DNA of 64,000 nt, from NCBI RefSeq assembly GCF_000224145.3, contig NC_020175.2:2765278-2829277 (forward strand). The letters are read 5' to 3'. Shown in pieces: positions 25,801 to 50,295 of the stretch (its first letter is position 1; every line of letters starts with the position of its first letter). Source of the DNA: Ciona intestinalis. Its lineage: Eukaryota; Chordata; Ascidiacea; Phlebobranchia; Cionidae. The notes under the pieces were generated by a model that had not been told where the DNA came from, ran no database searches, and worked only from the letters and a program-made list of their open reading frames with translations. Made by a program: the position numbers and the translations under genes.

Positions 25801-28800
25801 ATTGAAAAACCTTCTGTAGTGTTATGTCAAGCTAGCCCCATTAAATTGAAATATATAACACTGATATACGAAATAATGTACAAGTATAGCATAGTGAACG
25901 CAGCTTTAACTACACGAAATTCGTGTCTGTATCCGTCTATCGTGTATATATTCTACAAGGGGTCATCAGTAGTTCATAATATATTCCTAGAATTTTCAAC
26001 AAAATTAGTTGATTAAACACGCGCGTATACTATACACTTTAATGTTAGCACAACTAGCCCCACATAATAAACTATCTATAAACGCTAATAATTTATTTAA
26101 TATGTAAAATTCACGGAAAAATTAAACATAAAATGGTAAAAATAAACTAAAAAATGTCAAATATGTAGTAGGGTGGGGGAGATAGACACCATTTTATTCT
26201 AGTTTCTTGTCCCATTTGGTAGTAAACAAAGAACCTTTCGACTCTTATAGACCGTTGTTAATTGTTTAAAACACGATCAGAGTATTTCGGACATTATGTG
26301 CTTAAGGTGTCCCATCTTCCCCCACAGTACTATACTTCAAACTAAACTGTTCATTTTAAATTGCAATAAATTTGTTTTATTTTAGATAACAAAGATACTG
26401 AACAAGAAGAAAGTCGGAACAACTTACACTTTCAAAATGTCGTTCTCACTACACGATATGAGTTTCCTTGTGTTTGAAACCATGTGTAAGTTATATTACG
26501 TATTTGTGTGTGAGATTCGAATATTAATGGTTCGAATCCCCACTTTGGTAAAATGTTAATTTTTATCTAATATTTTATGAAGTTTTCCGAATTCCATAAA
26601 CTATTACGTTATACGTACAATGATGTCATATGTACTATAACGTCACATACTTCGCCGTATATAAATAGATAATTTCTTTGCGATTTTAATTTACTGTCTT
26701 AAAAAGTTCAAAATTAATCACCGAAAAAAATTGGCCCAAAAAAACATTATTTTGCTGGCGCAAAACCACTGAATTTCTAATTTCGTCCACACAAAATCAC
26801 TAGCGTTTCCAAAACCGACGACTTTCCAGATTTTCCAAACGGAATTCGTCTTATCAATCAAACCGACAACAAAGTGCTGATAACGTTCAACGCACCGAAT
26901 GAGAGCGACCGTAATAAGTTTGTCACCGATTTACGAGAATGCATTGCTGAAGTGCAGAAAATGGAAGCGCTCAGAATAGGAGGTAAATATCTTCCCATTT
27001 CAGGCATTAAGGGGGTTCAGGTTTACCAATGTTTTACATAATACTGATATATAGTGGGGTGGGGGAGATAGGACACCTTTAGCACACAATATCCAAATAT
27101 CCTGATCGTGTTTTAAACAAATAACAACGGTCCATGGAGTTGTAAGGATACGGTTTTATAATTCTTGTTCTTTGTTTTCTACCAAATGAGAAGAGAAAAT
27201 AGAATGAAAAGGTGTCCCATCTCCCCCCATTCTACTATACAGGTTTACCGTTGTATTACACGCATTATATTGGTGATAGTGCATATGGGTAAACATCATT
27301 TTAATTTCTAAGTAAAAAAATTAAGCCCATAAAAAAGCCAGTATCTAGACCTTACCCATATGTATTCTCACTCTTAGCCATAACATTGTCCCACACTTTT
27401 AAGTTTAAGGTTGGATACTATATGGCATGTAATACACTATTGGCACATGTTGGCTAGAGTGGTCATTTTTGTTATGGAACTTTTTTAATTGCTATAGAAT
27501 TCGTAACCCCCAGGGCCTCAATAGGGAACATTTTTCACGTTGCCTGATTAAACTTGCTTTTATGACTTTTCCGTTTATTTTATGTTGGACTGCAAGCAGG
27601 CTCTTAAACTCTCTCTTAGTGTTTCCAATATTGAATTGATCGATATTTATATACGTGAGAATGCAAAAATATGAATGCATATCTGGCAACACTTTATCTT
27701 CTTATTTTGTTTGACTTTTCTATATTTCCGCGCCCTAGCTTCGTGGTTAAGAGCACTCGCATCGTAACCCAAAGGTAACTAGCTTGATGCTCGTTGCTGC
27801 TACTGATCTATGATAAGCGGACACCGCCGCACGGGATGTATGAAACAGGGCACCCGTGTTATATCGATCGTTCTGTATGGGCGATCTCTTTCGGCAAAGC
27901 ACTGCCTTGATTGTTTAAGTAACTGGCGTTCATTTATTTCACTGCTTATTTGCGATTGTCTTTCTTTTTTATACATAGCGGAAAACATTTTGCATTTTTC
28001 ATACTTCCATTGCATTTTTATGCCTATCATACGGTGGGGTAAGATAGGACATTCATTTTCTTTTCTTTTCCCATTTGGTGGTAAACAAAAAGAATTTATA
28101 GAATTATATAACCATAGCCCTACGACTCTAAAACAGCGTTGGTAATTACTAAAAACACGATCAGTAAATATGGGTTTGGGTGCGATCACCACCCATCTTA
28201 CCCCACAGTACTTTATTTATAAATTCTCCACCAAATCTGACGATATCGATGAAAAAGTGACTCGTTATTACGTCACAGCAGAACTGGAGCGCGCTCAGGT
28301 CCCCTCCCCACCGCAGTCGCGAACTAACTCTGCTTTGTTCGTCGACTCCAAGAAGATGTCCACATCCATGCAAAATCTCAGCGACACTGCCACCAAACGT
28401 AGGTTACATTTCCGCGTGTCAGAAATCGCTTGAATTTGCAGTACAACATAACTAATTGTGCCATAGCGCTTGAAATACAGCGTTTTAGGTCTATCTTGGC
28501 CGAGAGGTACAAGTTTTAACCGGTTCAAACTAGAAATATCGAAACCGGATTTCTGTATGGGCATACATCATTTGAAATTCTGAAATACCTCTTTTGCCAA
28601 ATTATTGCTCCATATATTCGTATAAGTCTACTGCTGGTAGTCTTTATAAGTGTAATAACATCCAAAGTCTGTGCATTTTACACTTGGACGCAAAAACAGT
28701 ATCATGGTATATTGTAAACAATTTGTCAAAAAAGCTGTTTTATAATTACGATATATGCATGGGAGCGACAGTTTAAAAAAGCAACTTATTTTTAAGATTC

Positions 28801-29386
28801 TGAAAAGAATCAATTGCCTGCAATATACTACATAAGCATTCTGATACCGCATGCAAGTGTTATATCTTTGTTATAAGCCTGGACACAAGTTTTCTGTTTG
28901 TCATGCTCTCTTTCTTGTTTACGAAAGTTTAAACAGATTTTTAACGTTTTTTAAGGAAGAAATATTTTAAAAGGATCAGAACTAAACACGTTTCGTACGG
29001 TAGCACCCCGACTGGTGTCTTTTTTCCATAAATTTTATAATTTTTTAAAAAATTATTTTTCGATAATTTTTTTCAAATGTAAATTTAACAATTTCGTCCC
29101 AGGTTCGACCACTAGTTCTCTCACAGGCGACCAGCGTCCCACGTCCATGTACAACTTACACGCCAACGAAAACAACAACAACAGCGTTTCAAAGTCGACA
29201 AAATCTGAATCGGATCGCTCCCCGAACCGCAACGGCTCTCGTATCCTGGGCACCCTTTTCAGCAGCAGTGGCAAAGCGACGAAACGCACTTCGCGTTTTT
29301 ACGCTCCTCACCAAGAAGCGCGCGCCAACCAAAACGGTTCTTTGCCGTCAGTGGTTCTCACTGAGCATTCGCACACAGACGTCTGA
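7807..29386 (+). CDS. IQSEC: IQ motif and SEC7 domain protein (IQSEC/BRAG ARF GEF)
   Basis: Fifteen exons: 7807-7991, 10377-10426, 11830-11966, 12775-13337, 15135-15371, 17248-17427, 18997-19158, 21143-21230, 22747-22921, 23709-23818, 25211-25366, 26386-26485, 26830-26982, 28279-28398, 29103-29386. The sum is 2700 bases (899 residues) with every phase matching. Order: N-terminal coiled coil (1-62), IQ motif [14 protein letters not shown] (about 136-150), Ser/Pro-rich linker, SEC7 domain (about 430-629) from [13 protein letters not shown] to [10 protein letters not shown] with the catalytic glutamic finger in [10 protein letters not shown] (Glu ~525), and the divergent BRAG-type PH domain (630-765; [25 protein letters not shown]). 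The C-terminus ends in HTDV, a class I PDZ ligand. Family knowledge: BRAG proteins load GTP on ARF6/ARF1 at plasma membrane and endosomes, often at synapses or adhesions; calmodulin binds the IQ motif. An in-frame ATG at 7780 is an alternative start; 7807 was preferred because AATAAG|G upstream could be a splice acceptor. Vertebrates have three paralogues (IQSEC1-3); a single pre-duplication gene is expected here. Confidence 0.95.
10585..10771 (-). mobile_element. MITE family A, copy 5 (IQSEC intron 2)
   Basis: Reverse orientation; ends AGTAGGGTGGGGGAGATGGG and CCCGTTTTCCCCCACTCTAC. Confidence 0.85.
12009..12193 (-). mobile_element. MITE family A, copy 6 (IQSEC intron 3)
   Basis: Reverse orientation, starting TAGTAGGGTGGGATAAGATC only ~43 bases after the exon donor at 11966. 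Confidence 0.85.
13774..13896 (-). mobile_element. SINE 3' fragment (IQSEC intron 4)
   Basis: Minus orientation: reversed GAATGAATG tail, CTTTATCCTCGCATAGGCGG, GACAGTCGTT, TACACCTCGTGCCAG and TTACTTTGTGGGT blocks, as in the 3' half of the full copy at 43758-44036. Confidence 0.8.
14302..14498 (-). mobile_element. MITE family A, copy 7 (IQSEC intron 4)
   Basis: Reverse orientation; left end AGTATAATGGGGGAAGATGG, right end CATCTCCCCCACCCTACTAT, flanked by TAT-rich target. Confidence 0.85.
16518..16578. repeat. 31-bp tandem duplication (2 copies)
   Basis: Unit CAAGGTTTGTTCACTAGGAA plus AGACAAACATT, two near-identical copies in IQSEC intron 5. Confidence 0.85.
16690..17215. repeat. Tandem satellite-like array, ~134-140 bp unit, ~4 copies
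   Basis: Anchor motif TGAACA(T/C)..AAATTTT recurs at 16731, 16865, 17004 and 17144 (spacings 134, 139, 140). Each unit also carries a TTTTAATCACAT-type block and ACACTTTATT. The array ends about 30 bases before the acceptor of the exon at 17248. Confidence 0.85.
17744..17788. repeat. 22-bp tandem duplication
   Basis: CTATGTGGGTGGGGTGATG occurs twice in direct succession within a dispersed segment that ends ATTACCCCAACACCC (IQSEC intron 6). Confidence 0.75.
18569..18763 (+). mobile_element. MITE family A, copy 8 (IQSEC intron 6)
   Basis: Forward orientation, near full length, with ends TAGTAGGGTGGGGGAAGATG and CATCTTCCCTCACCCTACTA in inverted-repeat relation. Confidence 0.9.
19196..19420. 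repeat. Minisatellite, ~25 bp unit, ~8 copies
   Basis: Unit is roughly AAAGGGGCATACCAACAAAA + ATGACTT, with GGGCAT/GGGCCT variants. It starts ~38 bases after the SEC7 exon donor at 19158 and runs into the dispersed segment also found alone at 4262-4350. Confidence 0.9.
20016..20211 (-). mobile_element. MITE family A, copy 9 (IQSEC intron 7)
   Basis: Reverse orientation, left end TAGTAGGGTGGGGGAAGATG intact, right end CATCTAACCCCACAGTACTA diverged. Confidence 0.9.
21231..21640. repeat. ~18-23 bp minisatellite (TACGTCA) abutting a SEC7 splice donor
   Basis: About 20 irregular copies of a unit like CATTACGTCACACCACCGTA. The first unit starts at the splice donor itself (GAG|GTACGTCA at 21230/21231). 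Continuous open frames across the array are repeat artefacts. Confidence 0.9.
22188..22380 (-). mobile_element. MITE family A, copy 10 (IQSEC intron 8)
   Basis: Reverse orientation; ends TAGTAGGGTGGGGGAAGATG and CATCTTTCCCCACTCTACTA. Confidence 0.9.
22383..22746. repeat. Tandem repeat that includes the 3' splice site of a SEC7 exon
   Basis: A ~130-155 bp unit (GTATTTTGAACTGTT..., ...ATGTATTTTCAAGCAT..., TTTGGCAAACTGTTTTT) occurs about 2.5 times. The last copy ends in the real acceptor TATTTTTCAG|GCATTTTCAC at 22746/22747; earlier copies have TTTCAAGCAT at the same position, so the unit spans intron end and exon start. Confidence 0.75.
23873..24041 (-). mobile_element. MITE family A, copy 11 (IQSEC intron 10)
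   Basis: Reverse orientation, left end TAGTTGGGTGGGGTAAGATG 55 bases after the exon donor at 23818; faces copy 12. Confidence 0.85.
24056..24252 (+). mobile_element. MITE family A, copy 12 (IQSEC intron 10)
   Basis: Forward orientation, starting ~14 bases after copy 11. The two form an inverted pair with ~170 bp complementary arms. Confidence 0.9.
24300..24408 (+). mobile_element. SINE 5' fragment
   Basis: GGTTCGAAGCGCAATTCCTG, CATTGTAGACATGAGTGTCC, TTGGACAAGACACTAAATG, CCAAGTGGTAATTG follow the SINE body order, with the 3' half missing. Confidence 0.6.
24413..24572 (-). mobile_element. MITE family A, copy 13
   Basis: Reverse orientation; left terminal repeat shortened to GATAGTAAGACAC, right end TTCCCCCACCCTACTATA intact. 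Confidence 0.8.
24640..24711. repeat. Foldback with duplicated right arm
   Basis: ATATGCGACTATAGTGA (24640-24656) is perfectly inverted at 24670-24686 across a 13-base loop, and the right arm with GGCGC is repeated again at 24690-24711 (25-bp period). Confidence 0.9.
24975..25170 (-). mobile_element. MITE family A, copy 14, just upstream of PH exon
   Basis: Reverse orientation, left end GGTAGGGTGCGCGGAGATGG; right end TTCCTCAACCCTACTATA ends ~40 bases before the acceptor at 25210. Confidence 0.85.
25440..25690 (+). mobile_element. SINE, near-complete body (IQSEC intron 11)
   Basis: Plus orientation: GGTTCAAGGCTCGTCGCTGC (B-box region), GTGGTCACTAATGGGTAG, CCACAAAGTTACATACGTGG, AACACCCGTGTTATAA, GACAAAGCAAGTTACA. 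The extreme tRNA-like 5' end is missing. Confidence 0.85.
25738..25812 (-). repeat. Dispersed repeat C, copy 4 (tail part)
   Basis: TGATAATAACTTTATTTGTC then CTTCGATTACGGTAGCGAAG and TTTAGAAATATTTTAA; truncated after ~75 bases. Confidence 0.75.
26166..26334 (-). mobile_element. MITE family A, copy 15 (IQSEC intron 11)
   Basis: Reverse orientation with a small internal deletion (the AACATTCAAAGAATTATAAA block is gone); right end reads CCCCCACAGTACTATA. Confidence 0.85.
27050..27240 (+). mobile_element. MITE family A, copy 16 (IQSEC intron 13)
   Basis: Forward orientation; ends TATAGTGGGGTGGGGGAGAT and CCATCTCCCCCCATTCTACT. Confidence 0.9.
27730..27880 (+). mobile_element. SINE with tRNA-like head, internally deleted
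   Basis: CGCCCTAGCTTCGTGGTTAA resembles a tRNA A-box region, then GATGCTCGTTGCTGCTAC jumps directly to GGATGTATGAAACAGGGCAC and CCGTGTTATATCGA; the middle of the SINE is absent. Confidence 0.7.
28028..28212 (-). mobile_element. MITE family A, copy 17 (IQSEC intron 13)
   Basis: Reverse, diverged copy from ACGGTGGGGTAAGATAGGAC to TCTTACCCCACAGTACTTTA, ending 66 bases before the acceptor at 28278. Confidence 0.8.
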
Positions 29387-29493
29387 AGTTCCTTCAAGGG
29401 TCTTGCCCTCCGCATTTACCTAATTGCGAGGCACAATCTTAAAGTGGTATGATCGCCGCAGAGAACAAAGACATTCCAGCAGTTTATATTTCA

Positions 29494-29499
29494 AATAAA
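29494..29499 (+). promoter_or_regulatory. IQSEC: Poly(A) signal of IQSEC
   Basis: AATAAA 108 bases beyond the stop codon; a short 3'UTR like this is common in tunicates. Confidence 0.7.
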
Positions 29500-30503
29500 T
29501 CGGTTTCCGCGCAGGTCTTAACGGTAAATTTCATTCATGAATTTTTAAACCCGATTTTTTTCTGCATTTCCCAAAAAAGTATTCGTTTTTTTTTCTCAAA
29601 AAATATTCGTATTAGGTAAAACGGGTAGAACTCCTTCTTTAGAGCCGTAGTTGGTGTAAATGTAAAAACTGCCCGATAAAAGTCATCAGTTTGTAACAAC
29701 GTCTATATAACCCACGTCAATCAAAAATCAGCCATTTTCGTTTCTAATTCATAAACATATACTGCTCCTATAAGCGGTTACCATTAGCCCTATTAGACAC
29801 ACGGCCATTTTTTTCTTTATTTATAAAATAACCGACGCGAACCAGCAGCGTTCGTCCCTTTGCGTTCTCTCTATTGTGATTGGCGTTATACCTTCACATT
29901 GTTATAGTATATTCAATTTCTTTATATTACCCTCTATGAATGTTGATTCATGTCTTGCTGTTACTTTTGTCATGTTTTCCTTCGCCCCTTACTATTCAAG
30001 TGCAATCAGCGATCGCCTTCACGCGCCACGGCGTCTAATTGATAGAATGCTTCACCTAAAAGCGCGTATTGACCGTTTTTCCCTTTGCTGGTCCCAACTT
30101 GCCCGAAAATCGTCTACAAAAATAGAAAACAGAACCGTTTTCGTATTCAAATTTACCGTAGTGAAGTCTAACTCAATGTTCATCAATTAACATTTAACTC
30201 TTAACCAAAGTGTTTTCCAAGCACAGTTACCCCATTTACGAATAACCATAAACAAAGTCGTAATAACTCGACATTAATTTGGCATTTGGCAAAAAAAGAT
30301 TTAAAAAAAATGCTGTATGTCAAGTTGTTTATAAGCCAGCTTTGAACACCGTCGCAACCAATTTGATTTTTTTGATCATTCCATTTCCACCCCACGTCGG
30401 AGATGTATTATAATAGCATTTAAGATGTGTTTGGCACAGACAATAAAGTGTTACAACAACTTTGTGCTTTGCTGTGGCGTCATATAAGTGACCAAATGTT
30501 TAT

Positions 30504-30695
30504 ACAGTAGGGTGGAGGAAGATGGGACACCTTTAGCACACAGTATCCAGATATCCTGATTGTGTTTTACAATCAACAACGGTCCATGAGATTCATGAGG
30601 AAATAGTTTCATATTTCTTTGAATGTTCTTTGTTTACTACTAAATGGGACGAGAAAATAGAGTTAAAAAGTGTCCCATCTTTCCCCACCCTACTG
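30504..30695 (+). mobile_element. MITE family A, copy 18
   Basis: Forward orientation; ends CAGTAGGGTGGAGGAAGATG and CATCTTTCCCCACCCTACTG. Confidence 0.9.
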
Positions 30696-31034
30696 TAATT
30701 AATTTTAGATCATTTGTATTCCGTGACAGTTTTATAGACATAAAAGCGTATGGTGACTTAGTTTTATGGAGTTTATTTGGATAAAGTTGTTAGGTGCTTG
30801 TATGTGTCTTACTGAGACTGCCCTGGCTAGTTTCTTAATTTTTTATTTTTTTAACATGCATCAATTTTCAATAAAAAAAATATTTTTTTATTTATAAAAT
30901 AAGGCGTAAAATGAATGAATTGATGGTAACTTATTTTTCCTCGTGTGGCCGGGCAAAAAAAGTAGTTATATAACCTAACGCGGGTGAACCATACACGTAA
31001 CTTTGTGGGTTATTATTAATGGGATATTGTAGGC

Positions 31035-31375
31035 ATGGCATGGCTAACAGTTTCGATGCACTATGGGTTCGAGCAATTGTATTTTTACGAAGTGCTGACA
31101 CAGTGGTTTATTGTACCCCTTCTGGCCTAGAAGTAACACATTTAAGACTGGTCGCCCTGCCATTGTGGGCGTTTATGTCCTTTGGGCTAAGGCATTTGCT
31201 GCAGCCTGGTGATACCTGCATGAGTTGTCTCTATTGGCAGCGTAAAAATAATTCAAAATCACAAACAAAGTTGCACATGTAGAAACTCGTAAGTGGACAC
31301 GGGGTATACAAAACAAAACACCCATGTTATAACGACACTGTCGTCGGGAAGATTAAACAAATTGCATTTATTTAT
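31035..31375 (+). mobile_element. SINE, diverged long copy
   Basis: GGCATGGCTAACAGTTTCGA (head), GTCGCCCTGCCATTGTGGGC, TGTCCTTTGGGCTAAGGCA, CAAAGTTGCACATGTAG, AACACCCATGTTATAACGAC and a TTTATTTATT tail follow the SINE order with many substitutions. Confidence 0.65.
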
Positions 31376-31671
31376 TCAATCATTTATTTTTTCAATAAAA
31401 GTGTCTTGTTTAAGGACATCTAAAATGATAGAGCTGGTATTATTTGGTCTATATATATGAGGCATTTGCCATAGCTTTTAGGTAAAAGAGTTTGCAACAG
31501 GTGTTGTCAACAAGAAGATTTTTAAAATACCGCAAAACTAATTGCAATGTCTAAAATTTGTACGACAGGCTGTTGCGGTTTGGGGCGACAGTCATTTCTA
31601 TTCTGATTATTTACCTTCACAGTAATGAACATTTGGAGCTGTATGTCGCTAATAGCTAATAACAGACCGTC

Positions 31672-31743
31672 GGCGCCATGGCTTAGTGGAAAAGCGCCTG
31701 TTTAGTAAACAGGAGATCCTGGGTTCGATCCCCAGTGGTGCCT
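31672..31743 (+). tRNA. tRNA-Thr (anticodon AGT), copy 1
   Basis: 72 bases fold as a complete cloverleaf: acceptor GGCGCCA/TGGTGCC (one G-T pair), D arm with GGCTTAGTGGAAAAGC, anticodon stem CCTGT/ACAGG with loop TTAGTAA (anticodon AGT), T arm CTGGG-TTCGATC-CCCAG, discriminator T, and a TTTT pol III terminator directly after. A and B boxes are intact. Relative to copy 2 it has A for T in the D loop and T for C at loop position 32, the latter unusual but not disqualifying. Confidence 0.93.
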
Positions 31744-31885
31744 TTTAATACTCAACCTGTACATGCGCATCACTGAGCAAAAGCTGAGATTTTTAAATGA
31801 TAAAATAGTACAGTATCGGAGCATTCATAAAAATTTTCAAAAATCATCTGCTTATGCTTTAACAGCGTCGCTGCATCGGATGCAT

Positions 31886-31913
31886 GTGTCCTATCTTACC
31901 CCACAGTACTATA
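31886..31913. mobile_element. MITE family A end fragment
   Basis: TGTGTCCTATCTTACCCCAC followed by AGTACTATA matches only the right terminal repeat. Confidence 0.55.
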
Positions 31914-32012
31914 GTAACTCCTAAGTGGGCATCATGAGGTGTATAAAACAGATTACACGTGTTAAAACTGCTGTCGACGGGAGGATAAAACAAGTTGCAT
32001 TGATTCATTGAA
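31914..32012 (+). mobile_element. SINE 3' fragment between the tRNA-Thr copies
   Basis: GTAACTCCTAAGTGGGCATC, GAGGTGTATAAAACAGATTA, CACGTGTTAAAACTG, GGATAAAACAAGTTGCATTG and a GATTCATTG tail. Confidence 0.75.
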
Positions 32013-32019
32013 AGTTACC

Positions 32020-32119
32020 ACAATGGTATATCGGATGACCGATATTGTCTGGTCTATGGGCGACTTTTGACAATGGTATATCGGATGGCCGATATTGTCT
32101 GGTCTATGGGCGACTTTTG
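32020..32119. repeat. 50-bp tandem duplication
   Basis: CAATGGTATATCGGATGACC... (32021) recurs at 32071 with one substitution (GACC/GGCC) in the segment upstream of tRNA-Thr copy 2. Confidence 0.9.
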
Positions 32120-32345
32120 CCAAATGTTTTACGTAGGTTTCTGCGATACAGATCATATGATAAATGGGTTTGCAATAATTGTCAATGAGAAGATTTTTCA
32201 AATACCGCAAAACGCAGTGATTGCAATTTCTTGCGACAGGGTGTCGAAGTCTGGGGCGACAATCACTTCTATTCGAATAATTACAAACCAACACAGTAAA
32301 AGTTATTCGGCTGTGTATATCGCTGATAGCTGAGTACAGCTTGTC

Positions 32346-32417
32346 GGCGCCATGGCTTAGTGGTAAAGCGCCTGTCTAGTAAACAGGAGATCCTGGGTTC
32401 GATCCCCAGTGGTGCCT
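32346..32417 (+). tRNA. tRNA-Thr (anticodon AGT), copy 2
   Basis: Complete 72-base cloverleaf with loop CTAGTAA, A box TGGCTTAGTGGTAAAGC, B box GGTTCGATCCC and a TTTT terminator. It matches the consensus eukaryotic tRNA-Thr(AGT) more closely than copy 1. About 140 bases upstream (ATACCGCAAAAC..., GGGGCGACAATCACTTCTAT...) and the downstream flank also match copy 1's surroundings, so the two arose by duplication of a larger segment. Confidence 0.96.
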
Positions 32418-33289
32418 TTTAAAACTCACGCTGTACATGCATTAAACTAAAGCTGTAAATATAAATTTATAAAGTAGAACAGTGTCGGAGCATTCATAAT
32501 TCGATTCAAAATCATCCTAAGCACTGACAGCTTCATCATGAGCCTAAGCGGAAAAGCTCCTATATTTTCAATCTTGTGACATTATTCTTTTTATACCTAG
32601 TTTCTTTTTATATACATAAATATTTTAGCAATATTTCTGTGGTTAGCGTTCGTGGCGAGCGGACACAACACGCAACAATGAATAAGGTCCAAGCTTTGCG
32701 CACGTTGTTCATTAAAAGGCTGGAAGCTATTTGAGAAGACCCCCCTTTATTATTATTATTAGTCAAAATGTGATCGAAATTTCGGAAAGAAGTGGCCGAC
32801 GTTGAAAGAACCCAATAGCAACGTCACTATAAGCAAACATAGGTTTTACAGCATATACAACGGGCAACAAATAACGTGCCAGTATTGCATAAAAGCGCGA
32901 ACGCGCATCTCTAAAATTGACGAGTGTTTTTTCTTTGTCTGGGAGAGGGGAAACACTGGCCGGGCATTGGTCTTGTTTGTATGGAAATCAAGGAACTGCC
33001 GGACCTTTAGACAGACGTCGGTGGCGTTAAAGGGCAGTGGGTGTATGCGTTGATGGTTTAAGGCGGTCGTAATATAAGCTGTTATAGTTACTGTGTTCAG
33101 AAATTATGTAACTTTTATGTAACACAAAAAAAGAAAGGTCTTCAGAAACGATTTGCTATTGTAAACAGAGACACACGTTTAACAGTATCTTTTATTTGTA
33201 CTAACAAACGGACTTTAACCGACTTTTTATATCTAGAAGTAGTTCTACAATTTTAAATACCTTCAATTGCTCTGAAACATACAGTTTTA
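32418..33289. other. Intergenic stretch tRNA-Thr - RABIF
   Basis: No repeat family recognised. The part from 32640 to 33060 is noticeably less AT-rich and contains an 83-codon plus frame (32802-33053; VWERGNTGRALVLFVWKSRN) interrupted upstream; it may be a fossil coding segment, but I cannot name a family. Confidence 0.5.
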
Positions 33290-33652
33290 ATGGATACTAA
33301 AGTCATGACCAACGCTTCAGCAATCAAATGCAGAAAATGTGGCAGTATTATTTTGCTTCCTAATACCTCAGTGTGGACTGAATTGACAGAAGGAATCTAT
33401 CTACCGTCTTTGAAAAAAGAAGAAGAAACAGGCGTGACAGAATATGTATTTTGGACTGTTTCGGACATGTTTACATTTGAAAATGTGGGATTTTGTAACA
33501 CAGTTAATAACATAAAGTATCTGGCTTGTGCTGATTGCGAAATTGGACCCATTGGTGCTCATTTTATTAACGATAAAACTAAATTTTATGTTTCTCCTAA
33601 TCGTGTTACTATGCTTGAAGTTCGAAAAGCGGGAAAAGGAGCAAAAGATTGA
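33290..33652 (+). CDS. RABIF: Rab-interacting factor RABIF (Mss4)
   Basis: A 120-residue, intronless frame with all Mss4 landmarks: the zinc-binding pair CRKC near residue 15-18 and its partner CADC near residue 83-86, the block DMFTFENVGFCNTVNNIKYL, and the family hallmark CADCEIGPIGAHF. Length fits the family (~120). Family knowledge: Mss4 binds nucleotide-free exocytic Rabs (Rab8, Rab10 and related) and acts as a chaperone/weak GEF in the cytosol. The ATG at 33290 is preceded by GAAACATACAG|TTTTA, a good splice acceptor, so a 5'UTR intron or spliced-leader addition is likely. RABIF is on the same strand as the USP gene that starts 1 kb downstream; the gap is too long for a tight operon. 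Confidence 0.95.
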   Translation: MDTKVMTNASAIKCRKCGSIILLPNTSVWTELTEGIYLPSLKKEEETGVTEYVFWTVSDMFTFENVGFCNTVNNIKYLACADCEIGPIGAHFINDKTKFYVSPNRVTMLEVRKAGKGAKD

Positions 33653-34700
33653 TTCTTGTAGCTTACAAACTGTTACCGCTAATCTTTCAGCTAGTGACCA
33701 GTGAAAATTTTGGTTTCTAAATATTCCTTATGCCACTCTGATACTCACTGTATAAAACAAAATTTTAAAACTAGTTTTTGGCACGAATGTCCCAGTTTTT
33801 CTAAAAAAATTAGACAGCAGGTATCAGTGATGCTAGGCAAACATTTTGGACCAAAAATTTTACTGGTCACCAGCTAAGGATAAATCCTGTCATTGTATAA
33901 TGTGTTTGATCTGATGATAAATATCACCTTAACTAAATTGAACTATTTTATGTATTGCCACTTAAGTGACTTTGCATGAAATGAATGCTAAGTTCTAATT
34001 TACCTTGATTAAAGTACCACAGTAAAACAATTTAACTGTTTTTGTAAAATGAATAATTGTCATTCCATAAGCTCAGCTTTTTCACTGAATGAAGAACCAT
34101 ATATTAGTAAAGGCAATTAACACTGTTTTGATCATATAAGTCATGCCAGAGATTTATGTCATAGTTGGTCTATTACCCAAATGACAACTATTTTATATAA
34201 GTTTTCAATTGAAATATGCTATGTTGTGGGGTCCCTTTAATTAGTGCATATCCACTTTGTTCACTATGTCCGCTATGTTCACTATGTCTGCTATGTCCAC
34301 AATATTAACTACTGGACATAGCGGATTTGCACTAATTAAAGGGACCGCTACGTTGTGTAAAAGAAGCATGCATCGTGCACTGTCAAAATATCTTCATTGT
34401 TGTATTTGTGTTAAATTTAAATGCATTTGATTCTCATATTGTAGCTTGTATGTGCCAAGCTGTATGTACTAATGCTTCACTATTACATGTCTATTAAATC
34501 TAAACAACACTGAAACTATTATTTATTTCACACTTTATTGTTTCTCCCTAAAGTTCTTGATTCTTCCTAAATGTAAACACGTAATAACCAAATTTTTAAT
34601 CCGCTAAAAATTTACTGAATTTTTTTGTTTCCGTCCTTGCAGAAATAGAATATTTATAAAAACTGCAGGAATAAAATAAAATATTTAAAAATCTGTTAAA
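33653..34700. other. RABIF 3' flank / intergenic stretch
   Basis: About 1 kb before the next start codon. It contains a 118-bp foldback element (34229-34346) and several ATTAAA-type candidates (e.g. 34493) for the RABIF poly(A) signal, none decisive. Confidence 0.6.
34229..34346. mobile_element. 118-bp foldback MITE with 11-bp flanking duplication
   Basis: GGTCCCTTTAATTAGTGCA (34230-34248) is perfectly inverted at 34328-34346. The flanks GCTATGTTGTG (34218-34228) and GCTACGTTGTG (34347-34357) are direct repeats with one mismatch, as a target duplication would be. The interior has short CTATGTCCGCTATG-type repeats. Confidence 0.8.
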
Positions 34701-50274
<15,574 letters not shown>

Positions 50275-50289
50275 TATTTTCCTTGTGCC

Positions 50290-50295
50290 AATAAA
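50290..50295 (+). promoter_or_regulatory. Poly(A) signal of the USP gene
   Basis: AATAAA 16 bases after the stop codon, followed by a T-run. Confidence 0.7.

Larger units (their letters stand above)
29500..31671. other. Intergenic stretch IQSEC - tRNA-Thr
   Basis: Holds one MITE copy (30504-30695) and a diverged SINE (31035-31375). A 104-codon plus frame at 29876-30190 has no family resemblance and a random-looking composition; I do not call it a gene. Confidence 0.6.

Noticed and set aside
26515-26550. GGTTCGAATCCCCAC considered as a tRNA B box
   Set aside because: No A box, acceptor or anticodon arm can be folded around it.
29876-30190. 104-codon plus frame downstream of IQSEC
   Set aside because: It lies beyond the IQSEC poly(A) signal, has no recognised domain and no splice or promoter context.
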